A stretch of 64,000 bases of DNA from an uncultured Muribaculaceae bacterium (lineage in GTDB: Bacteria > Bacteroidota > Bacteroidia > Bacteroidales > Muribaculaceae). Each line of letters opens with the position of its first letter. Position 1 is the stretch's first letter. This document shows, piece by piece, positions 49,101 to 57,234 of this stretch. The position numbers were made by a program, and so were the translations under genes. The stretch spans positions 186,001-250,000 of the forward strand of contig CAJTME010000003.1 of assembly GCA_910577315.1 (NCBI GenBank), written 5' to 3'. The notes beneath the pieces were generated by a model that was given only the letters and a program-made list of their open reading frames with translations, was not told the origin of the DNA and made no database searches.

Positions 49101-49614
49101 CCGCGTGGCACTCCCCAAATTCTCAACCAAGAACGTCGAGGACGTGAAATTCACCCTCAACTACTGGGGCGGTCCCTTCGAGGCAACATTCTTCCTCTGG
49201 GGCAACACCTACGGCATCGACGAACTTGAATACATCGGCGATTTCCCCACCGGCGACGGCTGGATAAAGCATACACTTGCCATACCCGATGCCCTCCTCG
49301 GAAACGACTGGGTTGAACTCCTGCTCGACTCCGAATTCAACAGCGACAACGATTTCGCCATGTTCTGCGGCTACTCCATCTCTGGCGTGAGCGGTATCGA
49401 AGGCGTTGACGCCGACGGCCAGGGCCGCATATTCACCTCTCCCGGCATGCTGCACGTGGCAGGATTCAGCGGACAGCCCCTCACCGTAACCGACCTCAGC
49501 GGCCGCACCGTGGTTTCTGTTCCCGCCCTTGAAGACATGGCCGGCTTCGCCCTCCGCCCCGGCATCTATGTGGTCAAGGCCGGCGCCACCGCCCGCAAGA
49601 TTGCTGTAAAATAA
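46186..49614 (+). CDS. Very large secreted multidomain protein with T9SS-like C-terminal domain
   Basis: The 1142-residue protein has a signal peptide (MQLSKKSLLALMLSGAAIGTVAQ). About residues 90-340 form a beta-propeller-like region, followed by FN3-like modules (340-540 and 690-890) and a choice-of-anchor-like region (900-1060, MDETFPNYEETYWPITMQRP). The C-terminal LTVTDLSGRTVVSVPALEDM...GIYVVKAGATARKIAVK is a clear T9SS type A-like signal. Most members of this style are surface-attached proteases, glycan-binding proteins or adhesins; no catalytic motif is visible here. A terminator follows. Confidence 0.8.
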   Translation: MQLSKKSLLALMLSGAAIGTVAQTPPAKGQAAKMPESYQNFFPSQLQQRGPLTQGQAVELVKGAKANKFIPRPHLAGAPLRAAAQTATESNIFGYLYFFQGSELEQGMYRINPASGATYMWTDQYTDWAMTMTAGWLRDGKLCGLNSMQFMGGIYAYGQIELDLITGELLGFQQLRFDGEDLVNQYVTVAYRDLDGRVYGYGYDPEGTGYGFNTADAGNIDTSEMIIDVPSTEVCTSLCYNVQDDMFYGVNMQGKFVCVDTEGNQEELFDLGIADYRATVTGITYSPKDGKYIWNAYLKDGSSAMYAIDPEEQTATKLYDCPYGEEYIYMVCSDDNTLPTAPAKPVLDSYSFEGDALNGQATYTMPGRTAEGNPLAGQLDWRFFVDGNETLTGTAAAGSKVNVNIAEVYNGTHTFAMSVGKDGEYSAPVTFTKWIGSDYPVAPEDITLTETKLTWKPVTEGTHNGYIDASAVKYIVYLNDVKIAETNATECDVEMPQGKPFTSYTAQVIATADGKQSEPGLSNYITYGDALEINGKLYYRPEEEEFELFKAIDLDGKTTADGEVRNWQFSTYMGFPSFMSGADGEDLLIFPPINFTKTDKAYSFSMEAGLRLHTDTRNTIEVWIGKEPTFEGMTQRIMAPYAPQNMLADVLTEYFAVNEPGTYYIGILTKTDAVGIHISELTVAETDRDADVPQNVQDLNVIPDATGALTATVEFTMPSKTANGKDIASDATLTANVVSREFVINHPEQGEVTATKTVTGAPGSKQSVEIETLQNDNTIGVTCTLDGRSGSEATASVFTGVVKPYTVQNLKATISSDNMDVTLTWTPPVSSGDENGPIGDTFYYSLWYYADGWEFLQGIGWDELSTVVGLDPGAPQNYYNLGIMAMNAAGQSDYIASQTVVIGTPYTLPMDETFPNYEETYWPITMQRPSSEYNGTYWMVDDPTEVSPIFANETGVAYIGFIGDEGLRSAYSRVALPKFSTKNVEDVKFTLNYWGGPFEATFFLWGNTYGIDELEYIGDFPTGDGWIKHTLAIPDALLGNDWVELLLDSEFNSDNDFAMFCGYSISGVSGIEGVDADGQGRIFTSPGMLHVAGFSGQPLTVTDLSGRTVVSVPALEDMAGFALRPGIYVVKAGATARKIAVK

Positions 49615-49638
49615 ATAAACTCAGTCTGTTCTGAAATA

Positions 49639-49673
49639 AAAATCGCCGCTCGGATGGTCCGGGCGGCGATTTT
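49639..49673 (+). terminator. Bidirectional terminator
   Basis: The stem AAAATCGCCGC / GCGGCGATTTT (49639-49649, 49663-49673) lies between the convergent surface-protein gene and susD, with A/T runs on both sides. Confidence 0.85.
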
Positions 49674-49696
49674 ATTTATGTCTGTTTGAATGATGC

Positions 49697-51163
49697 TCAG
49701 CGGCTTCCGCCAAACAGCCATACGTTCTCGGTGAAGATATAGTTACCGGCGTCGTTGCCCGTGCCGAAAGCGGCGGTCACATTGGGATTTGAAACCACAT
49801 CGCTGTTGCCGTAGGGCAGGCGCAGCGGCCACTGGTTCTGTCCGCCCTGCGAGTTGTTGGGATTGAGCAGCTTGACAAATTCCTCGCCCTGAGCCTTGCA
49901 GCGGCGCAGGTCATTGTAGGTCTGCACTTGCTCGTCGCGGGTCTGAGCCAGGTATTTCTGCACCATGACCTCGGCAAGCGTCGGAGCGCCCAAAGCGGCC
50001 ACATAGGCGCTTGCGTCGCCAAAAGTCTCCTCGGTGGCGGCTGCATAGTCGTCAAACGACGCCTGCACGGCGGCAGCGAGGTTGCCCGAGGCATCGGCAC
50101 CGGCGCGGGCCTTGCACTCGGCAATGATGAAGTGCAGCTCGGCAATGCTGAACAGATGCAACGGAGCGGCACCGTTTTCAAGCCATACGGGCAGGCCAAC
50201 GGTGTTTGTGCTCTTGGCAAGTTCTGAATCACCCGCGGGTGCATACGCATAGCCGGTGCCGAAAGCGTCCCACGCATACACGTCGAGGCGCGGGTCGTTG
50301 CGGCTGGTCATAAGGTCAACCACGGTGCCGTTGGCGCCGGTGTAGTAGCGGCTCCAGCTATATGCCGTCCAGGGATTGTCGCAGTCAACGCCGTTGAACA
50401 CAGTCAGCTGCGCACCGTCAAAACCGGCAGTGAGGGCAGCCTCACCGGCGGCGAGGGCCTTGGCATACGCGCCGTTGTCGCGGAACGAGGTATTGAGCAG
50501 CAGGCGCGCCTTGACGGCATGGGCCAGACCGAGCCAGCGGGACGGATCGCCGCCGTAGAGGATGTCCTGAGCGCCCGCATTGTTCATGTCATCGGCTGCT
50601 GCGGCGTCGAGCAGCGATATGGCGTCGCCTATGCGGACCAGCAGGTCGGCGTAGATGTCCTCCTGTTTGTCAAGTTTGGGCTGGTCGGTCTTCAAAGCCT
50701 CCGAGTAGGGGATGTCGCCGTGCACGTCAGTGAGCAGCTCGGCGTTCAGCACCCACAGCACCTGGGCCATGCCCAGCAGGTCGCTCTGGCCCGCGTTGAG
50801 GCCGCCGTCGGCACATTTGTCGATAATCTGGCGGATGTTGTTGAGATTGCCGTATATCGCGTTCCATTCGTTGTTGTAGGTGGTGCTGGCCGCCGTTTCG
50901 CCGCGCATGCGCAGTTCGGCCTTCATCAGCTGGTTGTTGCCGGTGCCGAAAGTCTGTTCGGTGAACGTGCTGACATACCAGGCATATGCGCCGCCCCAGC
51001 CCGAGAAAGCTGTTGCCATGGTGGCGTCGGTGATCTGGAACTTCGCGTTCACGCTCTGGGCGGGCGGGTTGGCCTCGTCCTTGTTGATGGAGTCCATGGT
51101 GTCCTCGGTGCACGCGCTCAGGGCGGCGGCGAGGAATACGGTATATATCAGTTTATTTTTCAT
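49697..51163 (-). CDS. SusD/RagB-like outer-membrane lipoprotein
   Basis: The 488-residue lipoprotein has the lipobox AAALSAC (Cys18) and the SusD alpha-helical fold, seen as NEWNAIYGNLNNIRQIIDKC, AQVLWVLNAELLTDVHGDIPYSEAL and the SusD-like ending. The subgroup is the SusD_2-like set that starts CTEDTMDSINKDEANPP. SusD forms the lid of a SusCD importer and captures substrate at the cell surface. It lies 29 nt downstream of susC. No glycoside hydrolase is encoded nearby, so the substrate is not predictable. Confidence 0.93.
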   Translation of the reverse strand: MKNKLIYTVFLAAALSACTEDTMDSINKDEANPPAQSVNAKFQITDATMATAFSGWGGAYAWYVSTFTEQTFGTGNNQLMKAELRMRGETAASTTYNNEWNAIYGNLNNIRQIIDKCADGGLNAGQSDLLGMAQVLWVLNAELLTDVHGDIPYSEALKTDQPKLDKQEDIYADLLVRIGDAISLLDAAAADDMNNAGAQDILYGGDPSRWLGLAHAVKARLLLNTSFRDNGAYAKALAAGEAALTAGFDGAQLTVFNGVDCDNPWTAYSWSRYYTGANGTVVDLMTSRNDPRLDVYAWDAFGTGYAYAPAGDSELAKSTNTVGLPVWLENGAAPLHLFSIAELHFIIAECKARAGADASGNLAAAVQASFDDYAAATEETFGDASAYVAALGAPTLAEVMVQKYLAQTRDEQVQTYNDLRRCKAQGEEFVKLLNPNNSQGGQNQWPLRLPYGNSDVVSNPNVTAAFGTGNDAGNYIFTENVWLFGGSR

Positions 51164-51192
51164 CTTAGTCTTGATTTAGAGTGGTACACCCG

Positions 51193-54100
51193 TTAGAAAG
51201 TAACTTTCAGGCCGCCGCCATACGACGACGTGTTGGGAATCGAGAAGCGCTCGAAATAGCCGCCCATGTTGCCGTTGCCCTGCGATGCCTCGGGGTCGAA
51301 GTTGGGGAGTTTGCTCCACAGCAGCACGTTGCGGGCGAATCCGAACACCTCGATGTCGAAGATGGCGATTTTCGGCAGTTTGTAGGTGAGCGTGACGTCG
51401 CGCAGCTTCACGAAGCTCATGTCATACACGCCGCTCTCGGTCACGTCATAATAGCTCATGTAGTAGTCCTGTTTCGACACCTCTACGGTGTTGGGCTTTC
51501 CTGTGAGCTCGTCGATGCCCTCGGCCACCATCGTGCCCTCGTGATAGGGAAGCGATTCCTTGGTGGCGCCGAAATAGTTGAGGGTCATGTTGGTGCCGTG
51601 ATACATGCGGCCGCCGCTCTGCCAGCTCCATGTCGTGCTGAGCGACACGCGGCGGTAGCGTCCCGAAAGGTTGAAGCCGGTCACGAAATCGGGCGAGCAG
51701 TTGCCAAGGTCCTGGCTGTCGGAGGTGGCCTGGGGAAGGCCGTCCATCAGCAGCAGCTGGCCGGTGGCCGCGTCGCGCTTGAACGCGTTGCCGTAGATGT
51801 TGGGATAGGTGTTGCCGGCCTGGGCGCGCACCTGCGGTTCAACGAAACCGCCCAGCATTATTGACTCCACGCCTTCGGCAAGTTCAACCACCTTGTTGTT
51901 GATTTTGGTGAAGTTGATGCCGAGGTTGATGTCATAGTCGCGGGCCTCGAGGATTGCCACGTTGATGCCAAGTTCATGAGCCCACGTGCGCATCTTGCCG
52001 GCGTTGGTCATCTTGTACTGATAGCCCGACGAACCGGCGGTCGGAACGCTGAAAATCTGGTCAGTCACGTTCTGGTACGACAGGGTGTACTCGAGGCGCA
52101 CGCGGTCGCGGAACAGGCGCAGGTCGGCGCCCACCTCGACGTTCTCGGTGTTCTGGGGCTTGAGGTCGGGGTCATATACCACATAGTAAGGCACATAGCT
52201 CGACACGCCGCTGACGGGGTAGGTGACGGGATAGTAGGCATACATGCCGCTGCCGTAGGTCGGCACATAGTAATAGTTCTCATAGAACGTGCCTGCCTGG
52301 CCCACCTGGGCATAGCTGGCGCGCAGTTTGCCGAAGCTGAGCACGTCGTTGCCCTTCAGGCCTTCGAGCTCGGTGAATATCCAGCCCAGCGACACCGAGG
52401 GATAGAAGAACGAGCGGTTGCCGCGCGGCATGGTCGAAACATAGTCGTTGCGGCCGGTGACGGTGAGGTAGAGCATGGATTTCCACGACAGGCCCACGCT
52501 GCCGAAGAAGCCCACCGTGCGCGACTGGCGGTTATATTCGCTCGAAATGAAGCTGGTGGCGTTGCCGATTACCGGCATGCCGTAGAAGTTGAAGTTGGCG
52601 CCGTAGTAGTCCCACCAACGCGAGTTGTCCTGATTGACTTCATTGCCGAGCATGGCGTCGAAATTGAAGTCCTCGCCCCACTGGGCGGTGAAGTTGGCGG
52701 TGAAAAGGTTATTGAAAACGTTGCGCGACACGCCGTAGTTCTCAATCTCGCCCTTGGGAACGCCGGCCGAACCGACTTCCTTGACGTCGCTGTAATTGGA
52801 GGTATAGGCGTCGATACCGGCCTGCTCGCGGAACCACAGCTTCATGTTGTCGCCCCAGTCGATGTCGGGATGATATTCGACATAGGCGTTACCGAAAAAG
52901 CGGTTGGTGTGCTGGAGATACTCGTTGTTGTTAGCCCACCAGTAGGGGTTGTTGAAGGTGGTGGAGCGGAAAAGCACCTGTTCCGACGGGTTGCCGGGAG
53001 CGTGATAGGGAATACCCTTGAGGTTATATTCCGACGGAGCTGAATACACCACGTTCATGATGCCGTCGTTCGCACCGGGGGCGCCGGTGATTTTAGTGGA
53101 GCTGTAATTGCCCGAGAAGCCTGTCTTCCACTCCTTGTTGACGGTCCAGTCAACAAGGCCGCGTGCGCTCCAGCGGTTCATGCCCGTCGATGGCACGATG
53201 CCTTTCTGATATGAATTGTTGAGGCCGAACGAGTACGAGGCGCGTTCGGTGCGCTGGCTGATGCTGAAATTGGTGTTCTCGGTGAAGCCGGTGTTGAAGA
53301 AATCGCCCACGTTGTCATAGACGGTCGGGGTGGTCCATCCGTCCAGGCCGGCCTGTTCGAGCTTGGGATTGTAATACATGCCGGGGTGGCCGTTAGCATT
53401 GCCGCCGTAGACGGGATCGTCGGGCAGGCTGGAGATTTTCGGGCCCCAGTTCAACGAACTGGTGGGCGAATAGGCATCGACAGAGTTACCCTGCGCGTAC
53501 ACTTCCTGGCGCTTGAACTTGCGCGATACGGTTTCGGCCGACAGGTTGGTCGAGATGGTCACCGTGGGCTTGTTTGAATTGAACTTACCGCGCTTGGTGG
53601 TGATTACTATCACACCGTTCGAGGCGCGTATGCCGTAAAGGGCCGACGCAGCCTGTCCCTTGAGCACGTTTATGCTCTCGATGTCGTCCGGGTTGATGTC
53701 AATCGAGCGGTCGGCGATGTTGGCGCCGGTCACCGAGTTGCCGGTGCTGTAATCGGCGGTTGACTCCACCGGCATGCCATCCACCACATAGAGCGGCTGA
53801 TTGTTGCCGTCAAACGAGCGCGCGCCGCGTATCACAATCTGCGACGAAGCGCCGGGAGCGCCCGACGACGGACGGATGTCAACGCCCGTGAGCTTGCCCT
53901 GCATGGCGCTCGCCAGCGAGGTGGTGCCGTCGGTGTTGAGGTCCTCGGCGCTGAGGTCCTGCACGGCATAGCCCAGGCCCTTGCGCTCGCGCTTCATGCC
54001 CAGGGCCGTGACCACAACCTCGTTGAGGTTATTGTCGGCGCTCGACAGCTTGATGACCATGTCGCCGGGAGTGATTTCAACGTCACGGGTGACCATGCCC

Positions 54101-54327
54101 ACATACGACACGCGCAGTGTCGTTGTCTTGGCCGGAACCGAAAGTGTGAATTTGCCGTCAATGTCGGTCACCACGCCCGTGTGGGCGTCGAAAGCGATGA
54201 CACTCGCGCCCGGGAGCGGTTCGCCGTCCCCTGCAAAGACAACCGTGCCTGTCACCGTGCGCATGCTCTGGGCGAAAACACCCACAGCCATCGTCACCGC
54301 GACGAGTAAAGCAATAATCTTTTTCAT
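51193..54327 (-). CDS. SusC/RagA TonB-linked outer-membrane protein
   Basis: The 1044-residue protein has a signal peptide (KKIIALLVAVTMAVGVFA), an N-terminal carboxypeptidase-like beta domain (about 20-105, VTGTVVFAGDGEPLPGASVI), a plug (about 115-230, PLYVVDGMPVE...VLKGQAASALYG) and a large beta barrel ending in FGYxx-type strands (SIPNTSSYGGGLKVTF). It imports ligands through the outer membrane using TonB. The ATG at 54327 is used; a longer frame to 54375 lacks a signal peptide. The -7 box is TATATTTG (54429-54436), giving a long leader. Confidence 0.96.
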   Translation of the reverse strand: MKKIIALLVAVTMAVGVFAQSMRTVTGTVVFAGDGEPLPGASVIAFDAHTGVVTDIDGKFTLSVPAKTTTLRVSYVGMVTRDVEITPGDMVIKLSSADNNLNEVVVTALGMKRERKGLGYAVQDLSAEDLNTDGTTSLASAMQGKLTGVDIRPSSGAPGASSQIVIRGARSFDGNNQPLYVVDGMPVESTADYSTGNSVTGANIADRSIDINPDDIESINVLKGQAASALYGIRASNGVIVITTKRGKFNSNKPTVTISTNLSAETVSRKFKRQEVYAQGNSVDAYSPTSSLNWGPKISSLPDDPVYGGNANGHPGMYYNPKLEQAGLDGWTTPTVYDNVGDFFNTGFTENTNFSISQRTERASYSFGLNNSYQKGIVPSTGMNRWSARGLVDWTVNKEWKTGFSGNYSSTKITGAPGANDGIMNVVYSAPSEYNLKGIPYHAPGNPSEQVLFRSTTFNNPYWWANNNEYLQHTNRFFGNAYVEYHPDIDWGDNMKLWFREQAGIDAYTSNYSDVKEVGSAGVPKGEIENYGVSRNVFNNLFTANFTAQWGEDFNFDAMLGNEVNQDNSRWWDYYGANFNFYGMPVIGNATSFISSEYNRQSRTVGFFGSVGLSWKSMLYLTVTGRNDYVSTMPRGNRSFFYPSVSLGWIFTELEGLKGNDVLSFGKLRASYAQVGQAGTFYENYYYVPTYGSGMYAYYPVTYPVSGVSSYVPYYVVYDPDLKPQNTENVEVGADLRLFRDRVRLEYTLSYQNVTDQIFSVPTAGSSGYQYKMTNAGKMRTWAHELGINVAILEARDYDINLGINFTKINNKVVELAEGVESIMLGGFVEPQVRAQAGNTYPNIYGNAFKRDAATGQLLLMDGLPQATSDSQDLGNCSPDFVTGFNLSGRYRRVSLSTTWSWQSGGRMYHGTNMTLNYFGATKESLPYHEGTMVAEGIDELTGKPNTVEVSKQDYYMSYYDVTESGVYDMSFVKLRDVTLTYKLPKIAIFDIEVFGFARNVLLWSKLPNFDPEASQGNGNMGGYFERFSIPNTSSYGGGLKVTF

Positions 54328-54428
54328 ACCTATTGTATTGAGAAATGAATAAAAAAGGTGGCTACACACCACCATATTGATAGCCTTAGTGGAAATTCGG
54401 TTAAATAGTGGAAGTCTTTAAACGTTTG

Positions 54429-54436
54429 CAAATATA
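54429..54436 (-). promoter_or_regulatory. -7 box of the susCD operon
   Basis: TATATTTG on the minus strand, about 100 nt upstream of the ATG at 54327. Confidence 0.5.
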
Positions 54437-54501
54437 TGCAACATTTTTTAATACACTTTAACCCATACGCATATCTTAACTTTTGTTAACTGTTTTAACA
54501 T

Positions 54502-54532
54502 GTTAAATTCAAACCTCCCTTTTGAATTTAAC
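54502..54532. promoter_or_regulatory. Perfect AT-rich inverted repeat upstream of susC
   Basis: The arms GTTAAATTCAAA / TTTGAATTTAAC (54502-54513, 54521-54532) pair over 12 bp with a 7-nt loop. It lies 66 nt upstream of the -7 box, a possible regulator-binding site; it is too far from the preceding terminator (54556-54583) to be part of it. Confidence 0.55.
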
Positions 54533-54549
54533 ACTTCACCCGACCCCGC

Positions 54550-54583
54550 AAAAAAAGCCGCGCCCTCTTTCGGGGACGCGGCT
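54550..54583 (-). terminator. Intrinsic terminator of the EEP-OB operon
   Basis: On the minus strand the stem AGCCGCG / CGCGGCT (54556-54562, 54577-54583) is followed by T7. It ends transcripts from the 54606-55850 gene. Confidence 0.85.
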
Positions 54584-54605
54584 TCGTGATATTTTGTAAA
54601 CGTGA

Positions 54606-55850
54606 TTATTTCACGAGAACCTTGGTGGCGGTGTTGCCCTGACGGCGGATGTAGAGGCCGTTGGCGGGTTCAGCAACGCGCACACCCTGCAGGTTGTAGT
54701 ATTCCACGGGAGCGTTTGCGTCAGCTTCAACGCCGGCAATGCCCGATGTAGCGCTTACTTTCACAGGATAGAGCTGGGGATTGCCCTTGTAAACGGTTAC
54801 GATGGCGTAAACGTCGAGGTTTTCGCCGGTAGCAACGTCAACCACGTCGTAATAAGTGGCATTGGCGAACTGGTTGAACAGCAGGGCTTCGTCACCTTCC
54901 TCATCGCTGACGGTGTAGTTGTTTTCTTTTTCAGCTGCGGTTACAGTCACATCGCGCAGAACAACATAGGTGCTCACGAGGTTAGCGGTGATGGCGCCGA
55001 CAGAGATTTCCATGGGCTCAACTGCGGCACCCTGTGTGCCTTCCTTGAAAGTGTCCGCTTTGGGAGTGGACATCTGGAAGACGCCGTTGCTGTAGTTCTG
55101 AGCTTCGCCAGTGATGCCGGCGGGAATAACGTCACCGTTCGCATACTTGGTGGTGAGGTCGCCGTAAACAGCCATCACGCCGCTGTCGTCCTTGATGTAG
55201 AGATAACGTCCGTTCTGATAGGTAACGGTAACAGGAGCGTCGATGGTGAGGGTGGGGCAGTTGCTGGCGGTGCACTTGGCAACGAAAGCAGCGATGTTGG
55301 CAACCTTCTCTACTTCGGGAACTTCGGGCTCTTCGGGATTGTCACCATTTACATAGACAGTCATTTCAGTGATGCGGAAAGTCTTGTCATAGGTGATTGT
55401 GAACTCCGATGCCTCGCCGGTCCAGGTCATGGCTGTCTTGCCCGACACGACCAGCGTACCGTTAGTTGCCGTAGGGTTAGCGGATGCATTTCCGTTGGAA
55501 CCCTTGAACTCGATTTGCTTCATGGTGGTACCGGCAGGAGCTGAAATGGTCATGGTGTTGCCGCCGTAAAGACGGATCGTGCGGATGTCTTCCTTGCCGG
55601 TCATGCTCCAGTAGTATGCGGGAGCATTGGTTTTGTTAGTGCCGGATGTAAACGAGAAGCTGTAATCGCCAAGTTTAAGCGATTCGAGCGGTTGTACGTG
55701 TCTTGCCTCGCCATTGCTGGAGCCTTCGCCAGGCTTTTCAGCAATCTCGGTGCCTTTAATGTCGGTAGCGTCAATGACCTTAAGAGTCACTTCTGCCTGG
55801 GCAAAGGTGAACGATGCCACTGCTGCGAGTGTGAGTAAAAGTTTTTTCAT
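54606..55850 (-). CDS. Exported protein with OB-like module and T9SS-like ending
   Basis: The 414-residue protein has a signal peptide (MKKLLLTLAAVASFTFAQA). A beta domain (about 20-170, GNTMTISAPAGTTMKQIEFKG) is followed by an OB-like module (about 180-370, TYQNGRYLYIKDDSGVMAVYGDL, TYVVLRDVTVTAAEKENNYTVSDEEGDEALLF) similar to DUF5689-type nucleic-acid-binding folds. It ends VEYYNLQGVRVAEPANGLYI-RRQGN...KVLVK, the same C-terminal family as 30753-32378. It is 83 nt downstream of the EEP nuclease gene with no clear promoter between, so the two are probably cotranscribed. Confidence 0.78.
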   Translation of the reverse strand: MKKLLLTLAAVASFTFAQAEVTLKVIDATDIKGTEIAEKPGEGSSNGEARHVQPLESLKLGDYSFSFTSGTNKTNAPAYYWSMTGKEDIRTIRLYGGNTMTISAPAGTTMKQIEFKGSNGNASANPTATNGTLVVSGKTAMTWTGEASEFTITYDKTFRITEMTVYVNGDNPEEPEVPEVEKVANIAAFVAKCTASNCPTLTIDAPVTVTYQNGRYLYIKDDSGVMAVYGDLTTKYANGDVIPAGITGEAQNYSNGVFQMSTPKADTFKEGTQGAAVEPMEISVGAITANLVSTYVVLRDVTVTAAEKENNYTVSDEEGDEALLFNQFANATYYDVVDVATGENLDVYAIVTVYKGNPQLYPVKVSATSGIAGVEADANAPVEYYNLQGVRVAEPANGLYIRRQGNTATKVLVK

Positions 55851-55933
55851 ACAGTTGTTGTTTTATTAGGTTTATAAAGTTGTTTTACGCTGGGGTAGGG
55901 TGGGGGAGCGTATTCCGTCCCCCATGCCCGGGT

Positions 55934-56968
55934 TTATTTCTTTTCAACCTTGCGGATGAGGATGATTTCCGTGGGGAAGTGGTCGGAATATCCGTTGAGA
56001 TACGAGCCGCTGGCAAACGTGCGCTTGGGATAGCCCTGTCGCGTGCCTTCCTTGTCGCGCAGGAAGTCGTGGTTATGCACGATGGCGCGGCGGAAATGCC
56101 AGGCATTCTCGGGGGTGTTGACGAGGTTGCCCGAAAGGATAATCTGGTCAAACAGGTTCCACGAGCTCTTGTAGGCCAGCGTGCCGATGCCGTCGTCAAG
56201 CATTTTCCAGAAAGGATTGTAGAACTTGTGGGGACCGACTCCGTCGGCTTTCTTCGACGCACCGAGCACCTTGGCGCAGGATTTGTCCATGGGGTCGTCG
56301 TTGAGGTCACCCATGATGATTACGCCGATGTTGGGGTCGGTTTTCCACAGCGAGTCGGCGATTTCGACACAAAGTTCGGCGGCAGCCTCGCGGTTGGGCG
56401 ACGACTGTTCCTGACCGCCGAGGCGCGAAGGCCAGTGGTTGACTATAACGGCGATGCGCTGCCCCATCAGCTTGCCTACGACACACATTTGGTCGCGGGT
56501 GGCGAAAGGCACGGCGGTGAGACGGTGGTTGGTGACGTTTTCAAGAGTGAAATAGCGGGGATTGTAGAGCAGGCCCACGTCGATGCCGCGCTTGTCGGGC
56601 GAGTCGTGATGGCAAATCTGCAGGTTCCATGCCTTCAGCTCGGGAGCGGCCACGAGGTCTTCGAGCACACCGCGGTTCTCCACCTCGCTGACGCCGATGA
56701 TGGCGGGGCCGTAGGGGGTCAGCTTGTCCTTGAACTGCGAGATGGCATAGGCGAGATTGTGCACCTTGTTGTCATACTTGCGCGAATCCCACTGGTTCTT
56801 GCCATTGGGTGTGTACTCAAGGTCGCGTCCGAGAGGGTTGTTGGGTATGGTGTCGAAGAAATTCTCAAGGTTGTAGAACGCAACACCGGCAACCTGTACG
56901 CCCTGGGCACAGGCGGCTGAAATGCAAGCGGTTACAATCAGCGCAACCGATAAGAGTCGTTTAAACAT
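55934..56968 (-). CDS. Exported endonuclease/exonuclease/phosphatase (EEP) family protein
   Basis: The 344-residue protein has a signal peptide (MFKRLLSVALIVTACISAACA) and the EEP catalytic motifs in order: FYNLENFFDT, IGVSEVENRGVLEDLV (metal-binding E), NHWPSRLGG (catalytic H), MGDLNDDPMD (GDxN) and YSDHFPTEI (SDH). All catalytic residues are present. Relatives are extracellular DNases, phosphodiesterases or phosphatases; the HWPSR...NREAAA block fits the Bacteroidetes nuclease-like group. Its promoter is a full TTTG-N19-TACCTTTG (57015-57045). Substrate is inferred. Confidence 0.88.
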   Translation of the reverse strand: MFKRLLSVALIVTACISAACAQGVQVAGVAFYNLENFFDTIPNNPLGRDLEYTPNGKNQWDSRKYDNKVHNLAYAISQFKDKLTPYGPAIIGVSEVENRGVLEDLVAAPELKAWNLQICHHDSPDKRGIDVGLLYNPRYFTLENVTNHRLTAVPFATRDQMCVVGKLMGQRIAVIVNHWPSRLGGQEQSSPNREAAAELCVEIADSLWKTDPNIGVIIMGDLNDDPMDKSCAKVLGASKKADGVGPHKFYNPFWKMLDDGIGTLAYKSSWNLFDQIILSGNLVNTPENAWHFRRAIVHNHDFLRDKEGTRQGYPKRTFASGSYLNGYSDHFPTEIILIRKVEKK

Positions 56969-57014
56969 GGCAGTAACTGTAGGAGTCTAAGGGTTTAATA
57001 GTTGATTGAGAAGC

Positions 57015-57045
57015 CAAAGGTACGAATAATTTTCAACAATCCAAA
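57015..57045 (-). promoter_or_regulatory. Consensus promoter of the EEP nuclease operon
   Basis: On the minus strand TTTG (57042-57045), 19 nt, TACCTTTG (57015-57022). Confidence 0.8.
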
Positions 57046-57105
57046 AAAATTATACCCAGTTGACCGCCCAATCATATAAACAAATGTTAAATTCATCTAA
57101 AAAAG

Positions 57106-57136
57106 TTTGACAACAATAAAATATGTTGTATTTTTG
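57106..57136 (+). promoter_or_regulatory. Consensus promoter of the TonB-receptor operon
   Basis: TTTG (57106-57109), 19 nt, TATTTTTG (57129-57136); it is divergent from the EEP promoter 60 bp away, so joint control is plausible. Leader about 95 nt. Confidence 0.8.
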
Positions 57137-57234
57137 ACACCCAAAAACTCTTTTAAAACCATACACTTGCGGCATTACCGCCCAAAAACTACCGACAAAT
57201 AATTTAAAAAACATAATACCAACCAATTAACCCC

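Noticed and set aside
51976..53043. Plus-strand frame of 355 codons antisense to susC
   Set aside because: The opposite strand encodes a full SusC; no promoter or family match supports the antisense frame.
54550..54583. Considered as a regulatory site for susC
   Set aside because: The stem is followed by a T-run on the minus strand directly after the 54606-55850 gene, so a terminator explains it better.
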